22,517 nt of DNA, taken from contig CAKQXG010000017.1 of NCBI GenBank assembly GCA_934281515.1, positions 1 to 22,517 on the forward strand. Reading direction: 5' to 3'. Below the pieces are notes generated by a model, which worked only from the letters and a program-made list of their open reading frames with translations, ran no database searches and was not told the DNA's origin. Both the position numbers and the translations under genes were made by a program. The stretch is from an uncultured Clostridia bacterium. Its GTDB lineage: Bacteria; Bacillota; Clostridia; Christensenellales; CAG-314. Shown in pieces: positions 15,679-22,517 of the stretch (position 1 is its first letter; the number at the start of each line of letters is the position of its first letter).

Positions 15679-16736
15679 AATTTCAGTGCTTCTTTTATCG
15701 CTTGCTCAAACATGGCATAGCCGTGTTCGTTTGGGTGGACCTTGTCAAAATGGAAACAGTTCTGTTCGCTTGCGGCAATCTTGTCGTTCCAATCGATAAG
15801 CGTAACGCCAAGCGTTGCAGCCGTCGCCGAGGTCATAGCGTTGAAGTCGCACTCTTGCTTGTACATTTCGGCGTACTGTGGAGAGTGCACCACCTGCACA
15901 AGGTAAATTTCGGGCGAACCGAAGTACTTGCGCAATTTACCGACCATTTCTACATAGTTGTTGTACACCGTATTCAGTCCCGTGCCGCCGTGAATGTCGT
16001 TAAAGCCGAGATTCAGCACTACTTTTTTCGGTGCAAGCATATCCGAAGCGCCGTCAATCCAGTCCAGCCACTCGCAAAACTTGCTGCCGCCGATACCGAT
16101 GTTGACGTAACCTTGCGGGAACACCTTACCGAACAAATTTACTCCGGCATAGTCGGCAACGTTGCCAAGCTCAAAATAACTGTCACCTACAAGCAATACT
16201 TCGGCGCGGTTATCTCGCCAAGGCGCAACGCGTTCTCGCACCCAATCAATAGCGAGATCGCTAGGCTCGGCAGACAGCTCCATACCAAGAGTGTAGCCTC
16301 TTAGTAATGTAGCGTAATCAAACTCGCCCTGCCACTCGCCGATCTTGTCAAAACCACTGAAAAATCCTTTTATAAAGTACTGCGGTTCACCGTCGTCATC
16401 TACAAAATACATGACTCCGTTGCCGTAGATCCAGTCGGTCTTGCGGTAATCGAATGCACCGACATACTTACTGTGGCGCAGGCCGCTGTGAATACTTTTT
16501 CTGCCCATGGTAGAGCGGCAAAAGTCCTGCTGACCGTAACCGATTTTGTTGAATGCTTCGCCGTCATAGTACAATTCGCCCACGTAAACAGAGCCCTCGA
16601 CATACTTTACTGCGCCGAAACCGTGACACGGCACTCCCCTTAAAAACACGCCTTCGTCGGGAGCAAAATACCAGGCGCCCGGTCGGTTAGTTTTGTACTC
16701 GTCAAAAACGATGTAATTGTTGTGTTGATTGTTCAT
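15675..16736 (-). CDS. SGNH/GDSL hydrolase with N-terminal MORN-like repeats
   Basis: The protein has 353 residues and no signal peptide. The C-terminal half (about 178-353) is an SGNH esterase: block I GDSYFE with nucleophile S186, block II glycine in IGIGGSKF, block III GFND, and block V D331-KV-H334. The N-terminal ~165 residues are aromatic- and glycine-rich with about three MORN-like units (VYVGELYYDG with IGYGQ, KYVGAFDYRK with YGNGVMYF, FIKGFFSGF with WQGEFD). SGNH enzymes in glycan loci usually remove acetyl groups, so a cytoplasmic carbohydrate esterase role is inferred. Its stop overlaps the LacZ ATG by 4 nt. No clear Shine-Dalgarno precedes the ATG (leader TTTAAAAAAATT), and no alternative in-frame start fits better. 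The MORN call is by pattern and less certain than the esterase call. Confidence 0.85.
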   Translation of the reverse strand: MNNQHNNYIVFDEYKTNRPGAWYFAPDEGVFLRGVPCHGFGAVKYVEGSVYVGELYYDGEAFNKIGYGQQDFCRSTMGRKSIHSGLRHSKYVGAFDYRKTDWIYGNGVMYFVDDDGEPQYFIKGFFSGFDKIGEWQGEFDYATLLRGYTLGMELSAEPSDLAIDWVRERVAPWRDNRAEVLLVGDSYFELGNVADYAGVNLFGKVFPQGYVNIGIGGSKFCEWLDWIDGASDMLAPKKVVLNLGFNDIHGGTGLNTVYNNYVEMVGKLRKYFGSPEIYLVQVVHSPQYAEMYKQECDFNAMTSATAATLGVTLIDWNDKIAASEQNCFHFDKVHPNEHGYAMFEQAIKEALKL

Positions 16737-16813
16737 AATTTTTTTAAATTCTTGCGTATGTATTTCTTATCTGCGGAGACACGCCGTGTTTCGATTTTTG
16801 TCGGCATGTAGTG

Positions 16814-16850
16814 TTTTTACGCCAACTGAATCGATTCGGTGGCGTAAAAA
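16814..16850. promoter_or_regulatory. Strong 37-nt intergenic hairpin between GH31 and SGNH genes
   Basis: TTTTTACGCC (16814-16823) pairs with GGCGTAAAAA (16841-16850), and the inner bases extend this to about 16 pairs with one bulge and a TCGA loop. The 3' arm ends in A's rather than T's on the minus strand, so it is not a standard terminator for the operon. It may stabilise or separate the GH31 message from the downstream genes. Confidence 0.6.
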
Positions 16851-16870
16851 TATGTTCTGCCGAGAATACG

Positions 16871-16909
16871 CTATGCCCGACAAACGTCAACTTCAGATTG
16901 TCGGCATAG
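16871..16909. promoter_or_regulatory. Second intergenic hairpin just after the GH31 stop
   Basis: CTATGCCCGACAA (16871-16883) pairs with TTGTCGGCATAG (16898-16909) with a single bulged C. It begins 14 nt after the GH31 stop on the minus strand and lacks a T run. A third copy of the arm motif (GTCGGCATG, 16800-16808) lies further down the spacer, so alternative pairings are possible. Confidence 0.55.
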
Positions 16910-16922
16910 ACGGCGTTTAAGG

Positions 16923-19460
16923 TTACTTATTTAGCACAAATTCAACCGTCTGCTTGTCGGTAATGTCGGCGACAAATTCCACCGTCAACAAGCGACTGTC
17001 GGGCGCATAGTTGCTGTCGGCAAGAGGAAACTCGCTCTTTTTGCGACTACGCAACATTGCTTTGGTGACAACGCCGTTGACCAGCACTTCTTTTATGTCG
17101 GCGCAGTCGCCCAGCAAGTGGTACTTGACCTTGATTTTGCGCGACTTGCAGGCATACTTACCCTTAAATTCGCCCTCGGTCGGGTCGATAGTCAACACAA
17201 TCTTGTTGCCGTCGCAATGCAGGCTGTAACCCGTAGTGCGATACTCGCCTACCTTGTATGCCGTGGTGTTGCGGTCGTCCTCGTACACAAAGCCGCTGTC
17301 GGTGGCAGTTCTGCTCGGGAACACGTCCACTGTCAGTTTGTCCCACTTCTGCACCTTGGTGTTGTGCGCGTTGCGTGCCGTAATCACTGCGCCGCCCATA
17401 CGAACAAACACAGGCAGTTGCGTTACGTCGTCCGTCTTGACGCGAATTGTTTTGCCTCCGTCATACGCCTTGCCCGTAAACAGGTTCATCCAACGACCTT
17501 CGGGCAGATACACCGATTTGTTGTCCGCGTCGGCTTGCTCGATGTAGTGCAATGCACACGCTGCTTCGCCTCCGCCTTGAAAGTACTCTATTTGCACTTT
17601 GTACATTGTGTTTGCAGTCAGTTTGCACACTTCGTTCTTTGTCGCCGCATGACACGACCAATCGTCCACGCACAGTTTGCCGTCAATCCACACGCGCACA
17701 CCATCGTCGGCTTCCACAATCAAGGCGATGTCCTTCTTGGGGCAAACGGTGGTTTCCAACCTGGCGGAGTAGTCATACACGGGCACGCCTGTTTCCGGCG
17801 AAGTATGGTTGCAATACATATTGACGGCAAAATACTGCGCCTTGGCAATGGGTTCGCCGTCAAGTTCCCTACCGTTGTAATAGGTAACGTCAACAGGTGT
17901 AGCGTAGAAGCTTTGCGGCACCTTGAACAATTCGCCTCCAAACACGGGCGCAACAAGAAGATTGGCACCAATCATATATTGCGTTTTGCATGCAAGTGCC
18001 TTCTTGTCATTGGGATAGTTCCAGCCAAGTCCGCGACAAATCGGACTGCCGTCACGATAGGATTTGTATGCTTCGGTGTACAACAGCGGCAACAGCCGAT
18101 AGCGCAGGTTGATGTAATCGCGCACGGTATCTTCCACCGCTTTATCGTTGTATGCCCACGGCTCACGAAAACGTTGTACGCAGATGTTACAGTGGGGACG
18201 AAGCACGGTAGACAGTGCACCAAACTCCATCCAACGCAAGTAAACATCTTTGTCGGGATTACCAATGTGACCGCCGCAATCGGGATGTACGTAAGGCAAG
18301 CAATTGTCGCCACACTTTACCATATCTATGACTGCGTCAAAGATATCCTGGTTGGACGATCCGATGTCGCCTGTCCACTGTATAGAATAACGGTGACTTG
18401 CGCTGTTGCCTATACCGACATACAAGCCGTTGTTTATGTTGTCGACGTTTGCCATAATGTCAGCGCGACGGTAGACAACATTGTTTTTTGCTTGACGTTG
18501 CCGAACATGCTTGGTAATATCACTAAAAACATGCATGCCCCACGTTTCGGGAGCAATACCCTTTACAGGCGAAACAAGCTTGGTATGCCAGTTGCGGTCG
18601 TACCACCATGTGTCAAGACCATTTTCAAGATGCTCGGCAAGGTGCATGACACGATACTCCACTTCCTTGGGATCAATGCAACTTGTACAACCGTCTTGCG
18701 GTTCAGGGTGATCGTTAAACATCACGTCAACGCCATGGTCGTGCGCAAAACGGAAGTAGCCCGACATATTAGGAAACAACACCTCATCTACCTCGTATCC
18801 GATACCGCGATCACTTGCCTTGCGCCAGTCGGTGTCGATAACAATGTTATCTAACGGTATATCGTGCGCCTCGTAATCGAGTATCATTTGTTCGGCTTGT
18901 TGTTGATTGTACTTGTAGTAACGGCTGTTCCAACTGCCTAGCGTAGCAAGACGAACAAGCTCGGGACGTCCGGTCAACTCTACATACAACCTACGTAGCT
19001 TTGCCGCGTTGCTACGACACACAAGCAAGTACACGTCGCAAGCGTTGTCGTCGATAACGTAGCCGTTGTTATTTTCCCCGTTGGGTTGGTAACCTCCGTC
19101 GGGCAATACCACGCGCGGATTGTCGGCAAGCGCAAACACTTCGGGCGTTTTGTCAAGCGCGGGAAGTTCACCGCTGTTACGCAAAAATTTGTATACGTAT
19201 GAGATTTTTCCGTCAACAAACACCTTAACGCCGACAAGGCTTTTGGCGTCGGTCGGCACAAATACCGTCACATCGCCACATTCCACGTATGTGCCGTCGG
19301 ACTTAGCAACAATGTTGGCCTCCGCCCCTTCAAATGTGCTTTTGTTTGCGACAAGTAATGTGTCCTCGTCGCAAAAGACTCCTTTTTTGCCCACTTCGAG
19401 ACGAACGATATCTTTACTTAAAAACTGTATCCTGATATTGTTTTGAATGTATTGTTTCAT
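16923..19460 (-). CDS. Glycoside hydrolase family 31 alpha-glycosidase with inserted PA14-like domain
   Basis: This 845-residue cytoplasmic enzyme has no signal peptide. An N-terminal beta-sandwich (about 1-165) precedes the TIM barrel (about 170-520), which holds WNSRYYKY, IDTDWR and the candidate nucleophile D288 in TWWYDRNW. The likely acid/base is D365 in QWTGDIGSS. After the proximal beta domain (MIGANLLVAPVF, then later LPEGRWMNLFTG) a segment at about 560-640 looks like a PA14 module (IVEADDGVRVWIDGKL, CALHYIEQ) inserted between the C-terminal sheets. The family cleaves terminal alpha-linked glucose, xylose, galactose or related sugars; the WYDRNW motif differs from the common WxDMNE, so the sugar is left open. 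The ATG has GGAG 6 nt upstream. It is the first gene after an intergenic terminator and probably starts a second transcription unit. Confidence 0.92.
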   Translation of the reverse strand: MKQYIQNNIRIQFLSKDIVRLEVGKKGVFCDEDTLLVANKSTFEGAEANIVAKSDGTYVECGDVTVFVPTDAKSLVGVKVFVDGKISYVYKFLRNSGELPALDKTPEVFALADNPRVVLPDGGYQPNGENNNGYVIDDNACDVYLLVCRSNAAKLRRLYVELTGRPELVRLATLGSWNSRYYKYNQQQAEQMILDYEAHDIPLDNIVIDTDWRKASDRGIGYEVDEVLFPNMSGYFRFAHDHGVDVMFNDHPEPQDGCTSCIDPKEVEYRVMHLAEHLENGLDTWWYDRNWHTKLVSPVKGIAPETWGMHVFSDITKHVRQRQAKNNVVYRRADIMANVDNINNGLYVGIGNSASHRYSIQWTGDIGSSNQDIFDAVIDMVKCGDNCLPYVHPDCGGHIGNPDKDVYLRWMEFGALSTVLRPHCNICVQRFREPWAYNDKAVEDTVRDYINLRYRLLPLLYTEAYKSYRDGSPICRGLGWNYPNDKKALACKTQYMIGANLLVAPVFGGELFKVPQSFYATPVDVTYYNGRELDGEPIAKAQYFAVNMYCNHTSPETGVPVYDYSARLETTVCPKKDIALIVEADDGVRVWIDGKLCVDDWSCHAATKNEVCKLTANTMYKVQIEYFQGGGEAACALHYIEQADADNKSVYLPEGRWMNLFTGKAYDGGKTIRVKTDDVTQLPVFVRMGGAVITARNAHNTKVQKWDKLTVDVFPSRTATDSGFVYEDDRNTTAYKVGEYRTTGYSLHCDGNKIVLTIDPTEGEFKGKYACKSRKIKVKYHLLGDCADIKEVLVNGVVTKAMLRSRKKSEFPLADSNYAPDSRLLTVEFVADITDKQTVEFVLNK

Positions 19461-19649
19461 GATTTTCTCCGTTGGTTTTTCTTTTCGGTAAGCACTTTAC
19501 AATGCGACGTAAACGACAAACCGTAACCGCCGACACATTGATATTTACCCACAAACACATATTACCAAATACCGACGAAATACACAAGCCTTTGCAACAA
19601 ATTACTTACAAAATTGCCTTTCTGCCGCACTACGGCAGTACACCGCCTG

Positions 19650-19690
19650 TAAAAATACCAAAAACCTCCCGAAACGCAAAGAGGTTTTGG
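19650..19690 (-). terminator. Intrinsic terminator after the transporter genes
   Basis: Read on the minus strand, CCAAAACCTC pairs with GAGGTTTTTGG (one bulge) around a 12-nt loop, followed by TATTTTT. It lies about 140 nt past the MalG-type stop. It would end or attenuate the transporter transcript before GH31, allowing different levels for import and degradation genes. Confidence 0.7.
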
Positions 19691-19705
19691 TTGTTGCTCG
19701 TTGTT

Positions 19706-19728
19706 CGGACTTGTACCCGACAAGTCCG
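19706..19728. other. Perfect 9-bp hairpin in the permease 3' region
   Basis: CGGACTTGT (19706-19714) and ACAAGTCCG (19720-19728) form a perfect stem with a 5-nt loop. No T run follows directly. It stands 15 nt before the terminator on the minus strand and could stabilise the transporter mRNA end or belong to a small 3' RNA. Confidence 0.5.
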
Positions 19729-19740
19729 AGCAGCCAGACG

Positions 19741-19781
19741 ATATTGTTTACGATACTTCTCGCCAACCGAATATTGTTTAC
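19741..19781. repeat. Two exact ATATTGTTTAC direct repeats 30 bp apart
   Basis: The 11-mer ATATTGTTTAC occurs at 19741-19751 and again at 19771-19781. A spacing of 30 bp is close to three helical turns, as seen for tandem regulator sites. They lie downstream of the permease stop, far from an obvious promoter, so the function is unknown. Confidence 0.5.
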
Positions 19782-19831
19782 TTCAAAATCGGGTGCAAAG
19801 CACTGCACCGGGCATTGTTTTTGTCAGAGAA

Positions 19832-20749
19832 TTACTCCTTGCCGCCGCCGAAACTGATACCTTCGATAAAGTAGCGTTGGCAGAACAGGAATACAACTAT
19901 AAGCGGCAACATCGACATCAGCGTAGTTGCGCAACGAAAAGCGTAGTCGCCGTCACTGCTTGCCGCATATTCGATAAGTTTTTGTATGGAAATTTGCAAA
20001 TTCCACAATGTTTGTTCGTTTTGCAGATACAGCAATGCGCCTGTGTAGTTGTTGTAGCCGCCTACAAACCCGAAGATAAACTGCGCCACAAGAGCCGGTT
20101 TTGCAAGAGGAATGATGATGTTTCGGAATATCTGCCAAAAGCCCATACCATCGATTTTTGCCGCCTCGACAGTTTCACCGCCTATGCCGTCAATGTAGGG
20201 GCGCAAGAAGAACACCGTGCTTGCGTTGGCAAACATACCCGGTAACATGATGGGAAGTATTACTTTCCAACCTTCTGTCCAGCCGAGATTTTGGTAAAAC
20301 AGGTATCCTACAAACGCAAATGCTCCAAGCGGCACAAACATCAGCGCAATGGTAAACATAAACAAATGGTTTTTTAACGGAAAATTCCACTTGCTGTAAC
20401 AATATGCCACAAGCAGAGATTGCAACAGTCCCGACACCAGCGAGATAAGAGTCATCCACAGCATGTTGAAAAAGCCGCGGATTATCGTCGGAAATCCGTC
20501 CGTCTGCGCCGCAAATTGGTCGTCGAGAAACAAAGTGCGGTAACCGTCCAGCGAAAAGTGTTTTGGCCACCAGACATAACTGCTCGCTTCGGCGTAGTCG
20601 ATGTCGGGCGTGAATGACGTTACTATGATTACGGCAAACGGGGCCATAATCCACAATGCGTACAATACAAGCACGGTATATACAATCACTCGACCTACCT
20701 TGACGGGCCTTTTGCGCTTAGGAAGTGCGCTCACGCTTATATCGTTCAC
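19832..20749 (-). CDS. CUT1 sugar ABC transporter permease (MalG/UgpE type)
   Basis: This inner-membrane permease has 305 residues from the GTG at 20749. It has about six membrane helices and the permease EAA loop for ATPase contact (E195 in VEAAKIDGMGFW, ending IIPLAKP). The family pairs one MalF- and one MalG-type subunit with a binding protein and a dimeric ATPase to import oligosaccharides. The GTG start is preferred because GAGGAGGG stands 8 nt upstream and it begins 1 nt after the MalF stop. An ATG at 20788 would add 13 residues inside the upstream gene with no comparable site. The C-terminus ISFGGGKE is typical of the family. The ATPase gene is absent locally, so a shared MsmK-like ATPase elsewhere is inferred. 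Confidence 0.94.
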   Translation of the reverse strand: MNDISVSALPKRKRPVKVGRVIVYTVLVLYALWIMAPFAVIIVTSFTPDIDYAEASSYVWWPKHFSLDGYRTLFLDDQFAAQTDGFPTIIRGFFNMLWMTLISLVSGLLQSLLVAYCYSKWNFPLKNHLFMFTIALMFVPLGAFAFVGYLFYQNLGWTEGWKVILPIMLPGMFANASTVFFLRPYIDGIGGETVEAAKIDGMGFWQIFRNIIIPLAKPALVAQFIFGFVGGYNNYTGALLYLQNEQTLWNLQISIQKLIEYAASSDGDYAFRCATTLMSMLPLIVVFLFCQRYFIEGISFGGGKE

Positions 20750-20750
20750 G

Positions 20751-21698
20751 TTACACACCCTCCTCGGCAGTTGCCTTGTTTCGCGCACGAATAAAGAAAA
20801 ATGAAACTCCGAACGTCACAAAGAACAATATCCAACTCATAACGGCAGCGTATTCCATTTCGCTTTGCTCCACGCCCTTGATGTAAATGTAGTAGTTTAC
20901 CGTCAACGCAATGTTGTCAGGTCCCGCTACGCCCGTCCACTGTATGGGCGCAAGGATTAGCACCTGCTCGAACAACCCCAAGCCTTGGGTAATGCTCGCC
21001 AGTACCAGAAACAGCGTTACGGGTCTGATGCCCGGCAAAGTCACGTTCCAGAACTTGTGCCAACCGTTGGCGCCGTCCACGCTTGCCGCCTCGTACAACG
21101 ACGGATTGACATTACGCAGCGCCGCCTTGTACATAACTATACCATATGCGGGCGCTTGCCACACAATGGTAATATATACCGCTATCATAAGCAGGTAAGG
21201 CTTTTCGATGTTGTCAAGCCAGCTGATATGCTGACCGAGTATTGCGTTGATTACGCCCAAGTCGGTGTCGAAAATCCACTTCCACATGATGGATACCGCA
21301 ACACCGCTACAAATGTACGGAATAAAAAACAGTACCTGAAACGCCGTTTCGCCCTTGATCTTTTGATTGAGCAACACTGCGATAATCAGCGCGATTACCA
21401 ACGTCAAAAACGGTGCGGTACCCATAATAAGGGTATTGCGCCACGCAAGCCAAAATTTGTCATCGTTAAATACGTTTTTGAAGTTTTCAAAGTTGTTCCA
21501 ACGCATGGTATCTAACATGTTGGAATCCATGTCTGCAAACATTGCAACAAAGGATATCACAACAGGAAACGCGTTGAACGCAACGAAACTTGCAATCGGC
21601 ACAAGCGCAATAGCCAAGCACAAGTAGTTGACGGGCTTCCACTTGCGCTTTTTAATCGTCGCCATACCTGCCCCGTTTGCAACGTGGGCGTTTGTCAT
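20751..21698 (-). CDS. CUT1 sugar ABC transporter permease (MalF/UgpA type)
   Basis: This is a 315-residue membrane permease. A short cytoplasmic basic stretch (TIKKRKWKP) precedes the first helix, and five or so further helices follow. The EAA loop is at E203 (YEAASVDGANGWHKFW, ending TLPGIRP). The start is the ATG at 21698, which overlaps the binding-protein stop as ATGA and has AGAGG upstream. The ATG at 21719 lies inside the previous gene and is less likely. It forms the channel with the MalG-type partner, 1 nt downstream. The cargo is inferred from the co-located enzymes as a galactose- and alpha-glycoside-containing oligosaccharide. Confidence 0.94.
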   Translation of the reverse strand: MTNAHVANGAGMATIKKRKWKPVNYLCLAIALVPIASFVAFNAFPVVISFVAMFADMDSNMLDTMRWNNFENFKNVFNDDKFWLAWRNTLIMGTAPFLTLVIALIIAVLLNQKIKGETAFQVLFFIPYICSGVAVSIMWKWIFDTDLGVINAILGQHISWLDNIEKPYLLMIAVYITIVWQAPAYGIVMYKAALRNVNPSLYEAASVDGANGWHKFWNVTLPGIRPVTLFLVLASITQGLGLFEQVLILAPIQWTGVAGPDNIALTVNYYIYIKGVEQSEMEYAAVMSWILFFVTFGVSFFFIRARNKATAEEGV

Positions 21699-22517
21699 CT
21701 TATACCTCTGATAACGCAATACATATTGTCAAGTGCCTTTACTGCGGCGGCATGGCACTCACTGTCGAACGCCGAGATGGTCATCAATCCGCGACGTACA
21801 CGTTGATTGAATATATTTGCCCAATCGGTAACCCACTGACCGGACTCGAAATAGCCCCAGTCGCCGCGTTGAGCGTTTGCCGAGGCTACTGCAACGGCAT
21901 ACATATTTTTGTTGCTTTGCGCGTAGGCATAATTGTCGCTGAACAACACGTCCTTAGCGACAGGCGCTACTGTGCCTGCCTTGGCAATGTAAGTTTGTCC
22001 CTCGGTTGCAACCCAACTGATGAAGTCCCAAGCCGCTTGATACTTGTCGGGATTCGAGCATGCAGGAATTGCCAAGCCTTCGGAAATGCTTGCAGTTGCC
22101 TGCTTGCCGACAATCTTTGTACCGTTGACAACCTTCAACGCACCGGTGTACACTTCACCGTCGTAGGTTTCGCCGATAACTTTCAAGTACTCGTTGGCAA
22201 AGCCGTCCTTGCCTTCGTTTTGATAGGTGCTGCCGCCTTCGTACACGCGGTATTGTTCCGCAGGGCAGTAGTCTACATAACTAAACTCTTCCAAAGTAGA
22301 CATCTTTCCGACAGACGTACGAGTCATCGCCGTTGTGCCGTTGGTAAGATTGTTTTCGGCATTACTCGTTTCGGGCGTAGCTACTCCGTAACCCTTACTG
22401 CCGGTGTCGACGTTTTTGTCGGTGCCTACTTGCAAAGCAATGTACTCGAACACCGCTTCGTACTGCGACGCGATTGCATACACCTTGTTTGCCGAAACAA
22501 GCGCAGTCATGTCGGCA
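21695..22517 (-). CDS. Extracellular solute-binding protein of a CUT1 sugar transporter (5' end missing)
   Basis: About 273 C-terminal residues are visible. The frame stays open through the right edge (A-D before the internal Met at 22510), so that Met is not the true start, and the signal peptide/lipobox lies outside. Family marks include the domain-hinge stretch IPACSNPDKYQAAWDFISWVATEGQ, the AKAGTVAPVAKDV segment that follows, and QWVTDWANIFNQRVRRGLMT near the C-terminus. Family members are usually about 420-450 residues. It would bind the oligosaccharide outside the membrane and deliver it to the two permeases encoded immediately downstream. Its stop overlaps the MalF ATG by 4 nt, which supports a single transporter operon. 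Confidence 0.92.
   Translation of the reverse strand, partial: ADMTALVSANKVYAIASQYEAVFEYIALQVGTDKNVDTGSKGYGVATPETSNAENNLTNGTTAMTRTSVGKMSTLEEFSYVDYCPAEQYRVYEGGSTYQNEGKDGFANEYLKVIGETYDGEVYTGALKVVNGTKIVGKQATASISEGLAIPACSNPDKYQAAWDFISWVATEGQTYIAKAGTVAPVAKDVLFSDNYAYAQSNKNMYAVAVASANAQRGDWGYFESGQWVTDWANIFNQRVRRGLMTISAFDSECHAAAVKALDNMYCVIRGIR

Larger units (their letters stand above)
19461..19831. other. Intergenic region between permease and GH31 genes
   Basis: These 371 nt have no supported gene. Read on the minus strand they contain, in order: a GGTGCA/TGCACC hairpin, two GTAAACAATAT direct repeats, a 9-bp hairpin, an intrinsic terminator, a small CTGCCG/CGGCAG hairpin and the GH31 leader. A weak promoter guess for GH31 is TTGTGT, 17 nt, TAATAT, about 90-120 nt before its ATG. 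The spacer therefore separates the transporter genes from the enzyme genes. Confidence 0.6.

Noticed and set aside
17118..18854. Plus-strand 578-codon frame opposite GH31
   Set aside because: It is a shadow frame without domains; the minus strand has the complete GH31 protein.
19691..19740. tRNA-like stem-loop around CGGACTTGT/ACAAGTCCG
   Set aside because: There is no acceptor stem, no T-loop GTTCRA motif in register and no cloverleaf can be drawn; it is recorded only as a hairpin.

Overview
The window looks like chromosomal DNA of a Gram-positive, probably gut-associated Clostridia-type bacterium. The pointers are strong GGAG/AGGAGG ribosome sites, a CUT1 sugar transporter with no ATPase gene beside it (a common Firmicutes layout), InlB/Flg_new-type surface repeats, and base composition near half G+C by eye. 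A Christensenellales-like gut lineage is my guess only; no rRNA or marker gene is present.

Region 1 (1-6065, minus). One uninterrupted reading frame of 2,021 visible codons runs off the left edge. It encodes a giant exported protein: signal peptide, parallel beta-helix domain, about 15 InlB-type repeats, then an alpha-helical tail of 76-residue tandem repeats. Two neighbouring copies of the 228-bp unit are identical except for one base.

Region 2 (6066-9253, plus). A 420-bp divergent spacer, rich in TTTCGC/GCGAAA inverted repeats, separates the adhesin from a two-component system: an OmpR-type response regulator overlapping by 4 nt a histidine kinase with an extracellular domain and seven membrane helices. 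A bidirectional terminator separates it from region 3.

Region 3 (9254-22517, all minus). This is a glycan import and degradation locus. Transcription enters from the right: a CUT1 solute-binding protein (5' end missing), two permeases, a terminator, then GH31, a MORN-like/SGNH hydrolase fusion, a LacZ-type GH2, a PhnP-like metallo-beta-lactamase-fold hydrolase, a PHP-domain phosphoesterase and a second, compact GH2. Most junctions are 4-nt ATGA overlaps or gaps under 10 nt. No hydrolase shows a signal peptide, so the logic is import of oligosaccharides followed by de-acylation, exo-cleavage and possibly removal of a phosphate group in the cytoplasm. The ATPase and any dedicated regulator are not in the window.

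The most interesting points are the adhesin/two-component pair with its palindromic spacer, the MORN-SGNH fusion, the pair of phosphoesterase-fold enzymes inside a glycosidase operon, and several intergenic hairpins, including a plus-strand terminator with no plus-strand gene to terminate. No CRISPR array, insertion sequence, tRNA or rRNA was seen.
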